From JABAYQ01 sp018608925 (GTDB lineage Bacteria > Bacteroidota > Bacteroidia > Flavobacteriales > UBA7312), in contig JASJHQ010000051.1 of NCBI GenBank assembly GCA_037625715.1, forward strand, positions 1-43,267: a stretch of 43,267 nucleotides of DNA, read 5' to 3'. The notes under the pieces were generated by a model. That model saw nothing but the letters and a program-made list of their open reading frames with translations, had not been told where the DNA came from and did not search any database. Positions within the stretch are counted from its first letter, which is position 1, and each line of letters opens with the position of its first letter. Below are positions 33,945 through 41,796 of this stretch, in pieces. The position numbers and the translations under genes are program-made.

Positions 33945-34876
33945 ATAAGTACTTCTGAATGATCGAATGCTAAAGAAGCTGGACCTAAAATATTCATTTT
34001 TCTATCTAACAAATCGGACACCTCGTACTTCACCTTTCCTCTAAAATCACTAAGTAATTGCTTTTCGCAATTATCAATCATTTTAGATTTATAAATCTCC
34101 AATGATTTAGAAATATTTCCGCAGAAAACTACTGCTTGAGGATTAATAATATGTATAAAATCAGATAATTTTTTTCCTAGGGTTTCAAAAGTAAATTCTA
34201 GAGTTTGTAAACAAACTGCATCTTTTTGATTCGCTCTAGTAAATATTTCTTTAACAGTTGGCAATTGCTCAGGAGTAACACCAGTAATGTTTTTCATATT
34301 CAGAGAATATGTTTTTTTAATTCCATTGGCAGAAACGATTGTCTCTAAACAACCTACAGAACCGCAATTACATTGACGACTTAAGTGATCTACTTTTGTA
34401 TGGCCAAACTCTCCAGAATAACCAAACGCACCATCAAATAACTTGTTGTTAATTACTATAGCGCCACCCAAACCAGTTCCAATAGTAACCATTATAAAAG
34501 AAGGATATTTTTTACCTATTCCGAAACGGTTCTCCGCTAATGCAGCAGCATTTGCATCGTTAACAACGTAGGTGCTAATATTTAAATTTTCTTCAATAAA
34601 AGACTTAAGATTGAATGGTCGTAAATCGTTCCAAGGAAAATTAACTGGTCTAAATTCATTAGACTTAGAGTCAAAGTTTGGAGCGCCAATACCAATCGAC
34701 TGAATGTCATGATTGACAGTTAATGACTTTATATTATTCAATAATGTTTCGATATAGTTATCGAAAGATGTTGCGTTTTTAGTTTTGAAACTTGCAACTT
34801 CTACAATACCATTCTCAGAGTCTACCACACCTAATTCGGTATTAGTTCCTCCTATATCAATTGCTATAACTTTCAT
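33941..34876 (-). CDS. ROK-family sugar kinase, probable glucokinase
   Basis: 311 residues, the usual length for a single-chain ROK kinase. ATP-binding AIDIGGTNTELG at the N-terminus, substrate region VNDANAAALAENRFG, catalytic loop IGTGLGGAIVINN, and the ROK zinc signature GEFGHTKVD followed by CNCGSVGCLE. ROK kinases phosphorylate glucose, fructose, N-acetylmannosamine or similar sugars. Glucose is inferred from the operon with pfkA, gapA and mgsA and from the neighbouring laminarin genes, which yield glucose. The start overlaps the mgsA stop by 4 bp, and the 3' end overlaps the regulator gene by 4 bp. Confidence 0.88.
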   Translation of the reverse strand: MKVIAIDIGGTNTELGVVDSENGIVEVASFKTKNATSFDNYIETLLNNIKSLTVNHDIQSIGIGAPNFDSKSNEFRPVNFPWNDLRPFNLKSFIEENLNISTYVVNDANAAALAENRFGIGKKYPSFIMVTIGTGLGGAIVINNKLFDGAFGYSGEFGHTKVDHLSRQCNCGSVGCLETIVSANGIKKTYSLNMKNITGVTPEQLPTVKEIFTRANQKDAVCLQTLEFTFETLGKKLSDFIHIINPQAVVFCGNISKSLEIYKSKMIDNCEKQLLSDFRGKVKYEVSDLLDRKMNILGPASLAFDHSEVLI

Positions 34877-35241
34877 GATTTTTCTTTTAAATAATTCAAA
34901 AGAATAGTGGCTGTTTTAAAATTGGTAGCCAAAGGAACCTGATAGACATCACAAAGTCTTAAAAGCATATTGATGTCTGGTTCGTGAGGATGTTTCCCTA
35001 AGGGATCTCTTAAAAAGATTACTGCCTCAATTTCTTTTGTTACAATTTTAGCTGCAATTTGAGCATCACCACCAAGAGGGCCAGATTCTACACTATTTAC
35101 TTTCAAATCAAACTCTGAAACAATTTTAGAAGTACTTTTTGTACAAGTAATAGTAAGCTTTTTAATCGCCTCAAGATTGGCGCTAATAAACCCTCTTAAT
35201 CTATCTTTTGTTCCGTCGTGTGCTATAATTGCTATGTGCAT
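34873..35241 (-). CDS. mgsA: Methylglyoxal synthase
   Basis: 122 residues; converts dihydroxyacetone phosphate to methylglyoxal and phosphate, a bypass that relieves sugar-phosphate build-up. The active-site landmarks of the E. coli enzyme are retained: AHDGTK (His19, Asp20, Lys23 equivalents), SGPLGGDAQ with the catalytic Asp71 equivalent, HPHEPD (His98 and Asp101 equivalents) and LATN. It is shorter than the 152-residue E. coli enzyme at both ends but complete over the core. It lies directly downstream of a divergent paralogue (5-nt gap) and is coupled to the glucokinase gene. Confidence 0.92.
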   Translation of the reverse strand: MHIAIIAHDGTKDRLRGFISANLEAIKKLTITCTKSTSKIVSEFDLKVNSVESGPLGGDAQIAAKIVTKEIEAVIFLRDPLGKHPHEPDINMLLRLCDVYQVPLATNFKTATILLNYLKEKS

Positions 35242-35246
35242 AATAA

Positions 35247-35654
35247 CTAACTTACTCTTAATGAAGCTTGGTTTGCGGCTTCCATTCTAATTTTCCCAAT
35301 TATCAATAACTCTGCTCCCGAATGATTGGTTGAAAGCGGAATGTTATTGGTATCGCAAGCATTTAATAGATTTACGATATCTTGATGATACTCTTGATCA
35401 ATAGATGCATCTCTAAAAAAGAAAACCATATCAATTTCATTATTCATAATCATATTTGTGATTTGAATATATCCTCCATCGCTTCCCTTTTTAACATGTG
35501 ACAAAGGGATATCTAATTTTTCTTTTTCTAAAAACTCAGCAGTTCTTCCAGTGGCAACGATTTCTCGATTAAAAAACCAAGATCTTCTCAAGTCTAAAAA
35601 AGAAAAAAGTTCTTCTTTATGTTTATTGTGAGCTATTACTACTATCTTTTTCAT
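35247..35654 (-). CDS. Degenerate methylglyoxal synthase paralogue
   Basis: 135 residues from the ATG at 35654 (MKKIVVIAHN); an ATG at 35678 would overlap the gapA end. The fold follows methylglyoxal synthase throughout (VVIAHNKHKEEL, VATGRTAEFL, GGYIQITNMI, MVFFFRDAS, IPLSTN), but active-site residues differ: AHN replaces AHD, KGSDGGY replaces SGPxGGD so the catalytic Asp is Tyr, and EYHQD replaces PHxPD so the key His has shifted or gone. Therefore ordinary synthase activity is unlikely. It may form mixed hexamers with the intact enzyme encoded next door, bind a metabolite as a sensor, or catalyse something else. It lies between gapA (4-nt gap) and mgsA. Confidence 0.82.
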   Translation of the reverse strand: MKKIVVIAHNKHKEELFSFLDLRRSWFFNREIVATGRTAEFLEKEKLDIPLSHVKKGSDGGYIQITNMIMNNEIDMVFFFRDASIDQEYHQDIVNLLNACDTNNIPLSTNHSGAELLIIGKIRMEAANQASLRVS

Positions 35655-35658
35655 ACTA

Positions 35659-36651
35659 CTAGTTATTAATTTTAGCACATAAATCTATTAATCTAGACGA
35701 ATAACCTATTTCGTTATCGTACCAAGAAACAAGCTTAATAAACGAACCATCTACCTTTGTAAGTTCTGCATCAATTATAGAAGACTCTTGTCTTCCAACA
35801 ATGTCAATAGATACTAAAGGATCGTGACTAACCGCTAAAATTCCTTTCATTGAAGAATCAGCAGCTTCTTGCAATACTCTGTTTACTTCATCAACTGTTG
35901 TTGCTTTTTCTGTAATACAAACAAAATCTGTAATTGAGCCACAAGCTACAGGAACACGTAAAGCGATACCATCTAACTTACCATTCAATTCTGGCAATAC
36001 TTTACCTACAGCAGAAGCAGCTCCTGTTTGAGTAGGGATAATAGAATTCATTGCCGAACGAGCTCTTCTTAAATCTTTATGAGGAGAATCTTGTAATCTT
36101 TGATCAGCAGTAAATGCGTGAGTAGTTGTAATATAACCAGACTTAATTGTAAAGTGATCGTTAATTACTTTAGCCATTGGGGCTAAGCAGTTAGTAGTAC
36201 AAGAAGCGTTAGACAAAACGAAATCATCACTCGAAATAAGCTCATCGTTTACCCCTAGAACAATTGTTTTTGCATCCGGAGAAGGCGCAGAGATAAGCAC
36301 TTTTTTAGCTCCTGCTATAACGTGTTGTAATGCTTGTTCGTTTTTAAGGAATCTTCCAGTAGATTCTAGAACCACATCCACTTCCATATCTTTCCAAGGT
36401 AAATCTTGAGGATTTGGCTGAGAGAAAACTGGCACTTCTACTCCATCAACAAGTATCGAATTCCCTTTTGTAGATATTTCATTTGCTAAAACACCGTGAG
36501 TAGAATCATACTTTAACAAATGAGCCAAAGTCTTAACATCTGTTAAGTCATTTAGCGCAACAATCTGTATGTTGTCTGTTTGTAATGCTAATCGAAAAAA
36601 CCCTCTTCCAATTCTTCCAAAGCCATTTATGGCAACTTTAATTTTTTTCAT
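35659..36651 (-). CDS. gapA: Glyceraldehyde-3-phosphate dehydrogenase
   Basis: 330 residues, normal length. Converts glyceraldehyde 3-phosphate to 1,3-bisphosphoglycerate in glycolysis. NAD-binding INGFGRIGRGFFR at the N-terminus and Asp in ALNDLTD at the end of the second strand, which indicates NAD preference; catalytic SNASCTTNCLAP; TTTHAFTADQR with the catalytic His; and WYDNEIGYSSR near the C-terminus. It follows pfkA by 2 nt and precedes the methylglyoxal synthase pair, so all belong to one transcript controlled from the pfkA promoter. Confidence 0.96.
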   Translation of the reverse strand: MKKIKVAINGFGRIGRGFFRLALQTDNIQIVALNDLTDVKTLAHLLKYDSTHGVLANEISTKGNSILVDGVEVPVFSQPNPQDLPWKDMEVDVVLESTGRFLKNEQALQHVIAGAKKVLISAPSPDAKTIVLGVNDELISSDDFVLSNASCTTNCLAPMAKVINDHFTIKSGYITTTHAFTADQRLQDSPHKDLRRARSAMNSIIPTQTGAASAVGKVLPELNGKLDGIALRVPVACGSITDFVCITEKATTVDEVNRVLQEAADSSMKGILAVSHDPLVSIDIVGRQESSIIDAELTKVDGSFIKLVSWYDNEIGYSSRLIDLCAKINN

Positions 36652-36653
36652 TT

Positions 36654-37625
36654 TTATCTTGATATTATTTCGTTTAAGTAGAAAAGCGATTCATCAATTC
36701 CGTTTTTGTTATCAATTACTGTTTTCAAATCGCTTAATACAATTTCATTTTTAATTACTCCAACCATTTTATGCTTCTCTCCATCTAATAGAGCATCAAT
36801 AGATGCTTTTCCTAGCTTGCTAGCTAAAATTCTATCAGAACATGAAGGAGAACCACCTCTTTGAAGGTGACCTAAAATAGTAACTTTAGTTTCGTATTCA
36901 GAATAAATGTTAGACAAGTCTTCTGCAATTTTATAGGATGGACCGTATTTATTACCTTCAGCAACTATTACGATACTAGATGTTTTATTTAACTTATTTC
37001 CCTCTTCAAGACGATTAGCCAATCCTTTGATAGTAAAGTCTTTCTCTGGAATAATCACATAACAAGCCCCAGAAGCAACGCTAGAATGAAGTGCTAAATT
37101 TCCGCTATCTCTTCCCATCACTTCCACAAAAAACAAACGATTGTGAGAACGTGCTGTGTCTCTAATTTTATCAACCGAATCTATAATTGTGTCTAATGAA
37201 GTATGAAACCCAATCGAATGATCGGATCCGTAAACATCGTTATCAATAGAGGCAGGAATACCAATAACTGGGAAATCAAATTGATCGGAAAAAATACTTG
37301 CCCCTGTTAAAGAACCATTTCCTCCAATAACAATTAGAGCGTCAATTGACAATGCTTTTAAATTTGCAAATGCCTTTTCTCGTATCTCTGGTTTATGAAA
37401 ATCTAAAGATCTAGCAGACTTAAGAAGAGTTCCTCCCATTCCTAAAATTTTACTAACCGATCTTATTTCAAGTCTAATATACTCGTTTTCGATAACTCCC
37501 TGGTAGCCTCTATAAAAGCCAAAGCATTCGATATCATGAAAGATAGCAGTTCTTACCACACTCCTAATGGCAGCGTTCATTCCCGGAGAATCTCCTCCTG
37601 ATGTAATTATTGCTATTCTTTTCAT
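36654..37625 (-). CDS. pfkA: 6-phosphofructokinase (ATP type)
   Basis: 323 residues, close to E. coli PfkA (320). Phosphorylates fructose 6-phosphate, the committed step of glycolysis. TSGGDSPGMNAAIR opens the protein; the catalytic loop ASIDNDVYG supplies both Asp residues; VEVMGRDSG and HLQRGGSPSCSDRILAS contact fructose 6-phosphate. One oddity: the ATP/Mg loop reads GGNGSL, whereas E. coli PfkA has GGDGS; the glycine after it still points to ATP and not pyrophosphate as donor. It is first in the operon, with a -7 element at 37645-37652 and the palindrome 37662-37678 just upstream. Confidence 0.94.
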   Translation of the reverse strand: MKRIAIITSGGDSPGMNAAIRSVVRTAIFHDIECFGFYRGYQGVIENEYIRLEIRSVSKILGMGGTLLKSARSLDFHKPEIREKAFANLKALSIDALIVIGGNGSLTGASIFSDQFDFPVIGIPASIDNDVYGSDHSIGFHTSLDTIIDSVDKIRDTARSHNRLFFVEVMGRDSGNLALHSSVASGACYVIIPEKDFTIKGLANRLEEGNKLNKTSSIVIVAEGNKYGPSYKIAEDLSNIYSEYETKVTILGHLQRGGSPSCSDRILASKLGKASIDALLDGEKHKMVGVIKNEIVLSDLKTVIDNKNGIDESLFYLNEIISR

Positions 37626-37644
37626 AATTTATTAATTAGCTATG

Positions 37645-37652
37645 CAAATATA
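37645..37652 (-). promoter_or_regulatory. -7 element of the glycolysis operon
   Basis: TATATTTG on the minus strand fits TAnnTTTG, about 20 bp upstream of the pfkA ATG. Confidence 0.7.
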
Positions 37653-37661
37653 AAATTAATA

Positions 37662-37678
37662 AGTGTTAGTTCTACACT
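37662..37678. promoter_or_regulatory. Operator AGTGT-N7-ACACT, site 5 (glycolysis operon)
   Basis: Perfect palindrome AGTGT-TAGTTCT-ACACT, extended by one further base pair on each side (A...T), lying 9 bp upstream of the pfkA -7 element within the -33/-7 spacer. Confidence 0.75.
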
Positions 37679-37728
37679 TACCTCGATAAATACGACAAAA
37701 AACACGAAGAAAAAGAGAGAGTACTAGA

Positions 37729-38409
37729 TTAACGTTCGTAAAAGAAAACTACGATCAAAAGCATTAACATATTATAAATAGAATCTTCGATGGGAATGTT
37801 CAAAATTCTAATTCCTAAGATTTCATCTGGATTATAAATAACTACTGGTTCTTGAGTAAAACTTCCTGTTAAAAACCCATTTACTAAAAGAAATGGAATT
37901 AAACTAACCAGATACATCCTGAAAAATTTAGACAACCAAATTGGCTTAAAAATGCCCGAGAGCAATAAAGCAAGCCCGCAAAGCAGGAAACAAACAAATG
38001 TGTATTGTTTATCAAAATTGATAAAGGCAATAGAAAACAATGTAAGAGCAAGAATATAGGATATTGCTATTTCGTTTTTAAAAGGCTTTTGATTGGGGAA
38101 AAAATAATTAAGGACCTCATAAATAAAAATACAAGCAAAAGGAATAAAAATAAAAAAGAGCCATTCTTCGATTGGCAAATGCCAAATTTTGAGACCTAAA
38201 AAATAACGTTCGTTAAATTGCCATACTCCTAATTTAGTAAACCAAATATCCCAAGGAACAAACAATAGCATCATAGCAATAGTGGCTAGAGCTAACTTTT
38301 TCCACTTTGTATAATAACTTATTCTACTTTCAAAACTTTGAGCCAAAGGATATGACAAAGAAAAAAGCATTAAAATTAGATACAGGTATTTAGTTTCAAA
38401 TATTTCCAA
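37729..38409 (-). CDS. crtY: Lycopene beta-cyclase, fused CrtYc-CrtYd type
   Basis: 226-residue membrane protein with about 7 hydrophobic segments. It contains two copies of the lycopene cyclase domain known from the heterodimeric CrtYc/CrtYd and archaeal/fungal cyclases: WDIWF then PIEEW (79-83) in the first, and NPDEILGIRILNIPIED (ending at 209) in the second. The acidic PxEE/PxED motifs are the functional signature. It closes ends of lycopene (or a derivative) to beta-ionone rings in the inner membrane. The gene is the last of a six-gene operon and overlaps the hydratase gene by 14 bp. Confidence 0.9.
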   Translation of the reverse strand: MEIFETKYLYLILMLFSLSYPLAQSFESRISYYTKWKKLALATIAMMLLFVPWDIWFTKLGVWQFNERYFLGLKIWHLPIEEWLFFIFIPFACIFIYEVLNYFFPNQKPFKNEIAISYILALTLFSIAFINFDKQYTFVCFLLCGLALLLSGIFKPIWLSKFFRMYLVSLIPFLLVNGFLTGSFTQEPVVIYNPDEILGIRILNIPIEDSIYNMLMLLIVVFFYER

Positions 38410-39031
38410 TTTGCAAATTTAGAATTGTGAAAAATAAAATTTGAGAAATAAATATAGCAAAACAAATTGGAGTGCTAAATTTTAGTTTGTTAGAATAAAT
38501 TATCCATTGCATAAGCAAAGAAACAAGCCACCACATAACATAATTCTGAATAGGAATAATTCCGTTTTGCCAAGTCCAGAAATCAAGATGAATTGCTACT
38601 GGCTCAATAATAAAATCTAGAGCAACCATAAGAGTTGCGCTAACAATTATTAAAAGGTATTTATTTTTGGTTAGATAACTTACTATTCCGAATGTAGATA
38701 CTGCTAATATAAACCAATTGACTCCTATTAAAAGCGGAACGTCTAAAAACTTAAGACCTAAAGTTGGTCCATATTTATAAATACCAAATAAAATTCCTGT
38801 TTTGACCCCAACAACCTCAACCCAGAATCCTATCATAAACAAAACAACAAATAGTTTTAAATGAGATAATGGAAAAGATTCAGTCCACAAAAAAAGGAAT
38901 AAGGTAAAAAGAAGATGAGCTGGAGTTAGAGAAACAAACAAAGGTTTAAATTCTTCAAAGGACAAACCAATGGCGCCTACTAAATGAAAAATGAAAATTG
39001 CAATTACTCCTAAACGTTTTCTTTTACTCAT
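38396..39031 (-). CDS. cruF: CruF-like carotenoid 1,2-hydratase
   Basis: 211-residue membrane protein of the carotenoid biosynthesis family that includes CruF and archaeal bisanhydrobacterioruberin hydratase (DUF422). Signature stretches: EVVGVKTGILFGIYKYG, LKFLDVPLLIGVNWF, LDFIIEPVAIHLDFWTW and IPIQNYVMWW. The family adds water to the acyclic end of carotenoids, producing a 1'-hydroxy group. With the CrtD-like desaturase and the cyclase this predicts a monocyclic carotenoid of the saproxanthin/myxol kind, known from marine flavobacteria. Transcribed with its neighbours: 3 nt after crtD, 14-bp overlap with crtY. Confidence 0.88.
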   Translation of the reverse strand: MSKRKRLGVIAIFIFHLVGAIGLSFEEFKPLFVSLTPAHLLFTLFLFLWTESFPLSHLKLFVVLFMIGFWVEVVGVKTGILFGIYKYGPTLGLKFLDVPLLIGVNWFILAVSTFGIVSYLTKNKYLLIIVSATLMVALDFIIEPVAIHLDFWTWQNGIIPIQNYVMWWLVSLLMQWIIYSNKLKFSTPICFAIFISQILFFTILNLQIGNI

Positions 39032-39034
39032 TAG

Positions 39035-40492
39035 TTAATTTATTAGACTGTCAACTATCTTAGCAGAAGATAAAGCCAAAGGAATTCCTCCTCCAGGATG
39101 AACGCTTCCGCCACAAAAATAAAGATTATTAAACTCTTTAGAGAAATTAGGATGGCGAAAAAATGCAGCCATTCTAGAATTTGAAGATGTGCCATACAAA
39201 GAGCCTTTAAAAGAGCCAGTCATAGACTCAATAAGGCGAGGCTCTAACACCTGTTCTTGCTCGATCAAAGATTCTATATCGGTATGTAATGTTTTATTGA
39301 TTTTATCAATAATATTTTTCCTAGACTCCTTAATTAGTTCATCCCAATTTTGATTGTTATCCGATGGAACATTAATCATTACAAACCAATTCTCCGAACC
39401 ATTGGGAGCATCACTTTTATTAAGTTTGGACGTAATATTTATATAAACCGTTGGGTCGTTAGAAATGGTTCCTTTCTGAAGGCAAGAAAATTCGTTCTGA
39501 TAATCTTCAGAAAATAATATGTTGTGTAAATCGAGATTGTTAAACTCTTTTTTTATTCCCCAATAAAAAATCAAAGCGGAAGTAGACCTTTCTTGCTTTA
39601 ATACTTTTTTAGCTTTTAAAGGTTGCTTTAACAAGTGCTTGTAAGCAAAATAGATATCCGTATTACAAACGATTAAATCAGAGGAATAAATCTGTTCATT
39701 AATTTTAATTCCAACAGTAGCATTTCCATTAGTTTCTATGCTATCTACTTTTTGATTAAACTTAAATTTTACACCTGTTTTTTTTGCTAGATTAAATAAA
39801 GCATCTGCTATAGAATACATTCCGTTATCAGGAAAATAAGCCCCTTTGTTAAATTCTAAATGAGGAATAATATTTAATATCGCTGGAGCTAAAAAAGGAT
39901 TTGAGCCATTATATGTAGCGAATCGATTAAATAATTGCACTATTTTTTGATCCTTAAATTGGCTTTCATTAGCAGCGTTCATGCTCTTAAAAACTCCTAA
40001 AAAGGGCAATTTAATCATAGATAGAAACACCTTAAAAGACAAAAATGTTTTGAGTTTATGCAATGATTGATTCAAAAACAGAGGAGCTGTAGTATCATAA
40101 ATAAACTTGCTCTTTTTTAAATAATCAATGACTTGATTGCTTTCAACTTTGGTTTTCTTCTCAACTTCTTGTCCGAATTTTTCAATGTCGGAAAACCCAT
40201 TAATAATGGTCTGGTCATCAAAAAAGTACCTACATGTTTCTTGTAATTTATGAGTCTTTAAGTAATCGCTCATATTAACTCCAGCTAAATCAAACAATTC
40301 TTCAACTAGCTCTGGCATTGTATAAAGAGAAGGCCCAGTATCGAAACGATAGTCTCCTAAACGCAACTCATTCATTTTACCGCCTGCATGCTTATTTGCC
40401 TCAAAGACGGTGACATCGTAGCCTTTTACAGCCAAACGAATAGCTACAGACAATCCACCTAATCCAGCTCCAATAACTATTGCTTTTTTCAA
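39035..40492 (-). CDS. crtD: CrtI/CrtD-family carotenoid desaturase, probably 1-hydroxycarotenoid 3,4-desaturase
   Basis: 485-residue FAD enzyme of the phytoene desaturase superfamily. N-terminal dinucleotide fold VIGAGLGGLSVAIRLA with FEANKHAGGKM, substrate-binding FDTGPSLYTMP, and the C-terminal FAD motif LYFCGGSVHPGGGIPLALSSAK. CrtI (phytoene to lycopene) and CrtD (3,4-desaturation of hydroxylated carotenoids) share this layout. I favour CrtD because the next gene is a carotenoid hydratase and because no phytoene synthase accompanies it here, but CrtI cannot be excluded from motifs alone. Its ATG overlaps the photolyase stop by 4 bp. Confidence 0.85.
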   Translation of the reverse strand: MKKAIVIGAGLGGLSVAIRLAVKGYDVTVFEANKHAGGKMNELRLGDYRFDTGPSLYTMPELVEELFDLAGVNMSDYLKTHKLQETCRYFFDDQTIINGFSDIEKFGQEVEKKTKVESNQVIDYLKKSKFIYDTTAPLFLNQSLHKLKTFLSFKVFLSMIKLPFLGVFKSMNAANESQFKDQKIVQLFNRFATYNGSNPFLAPAILNIIPHLEFNKGAYFPDNGMYSIADALFNLAKKTGVKFKFNQKVDSIETNGNATVGIKINEQIYSSDLIVCNTDIYFAYKHLLKQPLKAKKVLKQERSTSALIFYWGIKKEFNNLDLHNILFSEDYQNEFSCLQKGTISNDPTVYINITSKLNKSDAPNGSENWFVMINVPSDNNQNWDELIKESRKNIIDKINKTLHTDIESLIEQEQVLEPRLIESMTGSFKGSLYGTSSNSRMAAFFRHPNFSKEFNNLYFCGGSVHPGGGIPLALSSAKIVDSLIN

Positions 40493-41796
40493 CGATCTAT
40501 TGCTTTATAGCGTTCGAGTGCATCTAATCGAGATAATTTTAAATCAGTGATTTTCTTGATAGAATAATTACCTAACTCATCCATCTCATGCAACCATCGT
40601 TTGCAATAAATAAAATTAGGATCGAATTTTTTTTGTTGGGTCTCAGGGTTGAAAACTCTAAAATATGGTGCAGCATCAGATCCGGTTCCAGCAACCCACT
40701 GCCAGTTTCCGTTATTTGAAGCTAAGTCAAAATCAAGAAGTTTAGCAGCAAAATAAGCCTCTCCTAACTTCCAATCTACACCCAAGTTTTTTACAAGGAA
40801 AGAAGCCGACAACATTCTTACTCTATTGTTCATTAAACCAGTATCGAACAACTCTCTCATTCCAGCATCTACTAAAGGGAAACCTGTCTGTCCATACTTC
40901 CATTTCATGAAAAGGTTTTTATCCTTTGACCATTTTAACTTTTCGTACTTAGGCTTGAAGCATTTATCAACAACATGAGGGTTATGCCATAAAATTTGAC
41001 TAAAAAAAGATCTCCAAACCAACTCCTTTAATAAAGACTCAGAATATTGAAAAGCTATTTTAGCAACCTCTCTTACGCTTAAAAAACCAAACCTTAGATG
41101 AACGGATATCTGAGTAGTTCCATCTTTTTCTATGGAGTCTCTATTTTCTTCGTATAGCTTTAGGGTTTTAACATCTAACCTTGGATCTGATAAATGAACT
41201 TCTTGATGAATAAAACCCATTTCTTCGACTGATTTAACTTGTTTTAATTTGTTTTCGCAAATTAATTTAGCTAATAAATCTTGGGACAAATATGGTGCAG
41301 TTAAAGAAACCCTAAATTTAGACATCCACTTTTTCATATAGTGAGTGTAGACCCTGTAAGGCTGATGAGTATCGCTTAAAACTTCGTCTTTTTCAAAGAT
41401 TAACTGATCCTTGAATAATTGAAAACTAACATCCGAATCGTTGCTAATATTTTTTACAGCTAAATCTCTTTTAATAGCATATGGCTCATAATCGGTATTT
41501 GCAAAAACTGCATCAATCTTATGCTTAGAAAATAATTCTGAAAAGATATCCACAGGCTCTCCATAAAATATATTTATTTTAGAGCCAAAAGCAGATAACT
41601 CTTTATTTAACTCTTGTAATCGATCAAATAATAAGGAAACTCTTCTGTCATCTTCATTAAGATTATTTAAAATCGAAGGATCAAAAATAAACACTGCTAA
41701 TACATTCTTAGAGCTGGACAAAGCCTGAAATAAACCATGGTTATCATGCAATCTTAAATCTCTCCTAAACCAAAAAACACTTAAATTATTATCCAT
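40489..41796 (-). CDS. phrB: Deoxyribodipyrimidine photolyase (cryptochrome/photolyase family)
   Basis: 435 residues. Repairs UV-induced cyclobutane pyrimidine dimers using blue light and FAD. N-terminal antenna domain opens FWFRRDLRLHDN; the C-terminal FAD domain contains GQTGFPLVDAGMREL, NNRVRMLSASFLVKNL, VDWKLGEAYF and the signature LASNNGNWQWVAGTGSDAAPYFRVFNP region near residues 345-375. The Asn-Arg (NNRVRM) fits class I CPD photolyases. It lies within a carotenoid operon, overlapping the TIGR01777 gene by 8 bp and the desaturase by 4 bp, consistent with a shared light-stress response. Confidence 0.93.
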   Translation of the reverse strand: MDNNLSVFWFRRDLRLHDNHGLFQALSSSKNVLAVFIFDPSILNNLNEDDRRVSLLFDRLQELNKELSAFGSKINIFYGEPVDIFSELFSKHKIDAVFANTDYEPYAIKRDLAVKNISNDSDVSFQLFKDQLIFEKDEVLSDTHQPYRVYTHYMKKWMSKFRVSLTAPYLSQDLLAKLICENKLKQVKSVEEMGFIHQEVHLSDPRLDVKTLKLYEENRDSIEKDGTTQISVHLRFGFLSVREVAKIAFQYSESLLKELVWRSFFSQILWHNPHVVDKCFKPKYEKLKWSKDKNLFMKWKYGQTGFPLVDAGMRELFDTGLMNNRVRMLSASFLVKNLGVDWKLGEAYFAAKLLDFDLASNNGNWQWVAGTGSDAAPYFRVFNPETQQKKFDPNFIYCKRWLHEMDELGNYSIKKITDLKLSRLDALERYKAIDR

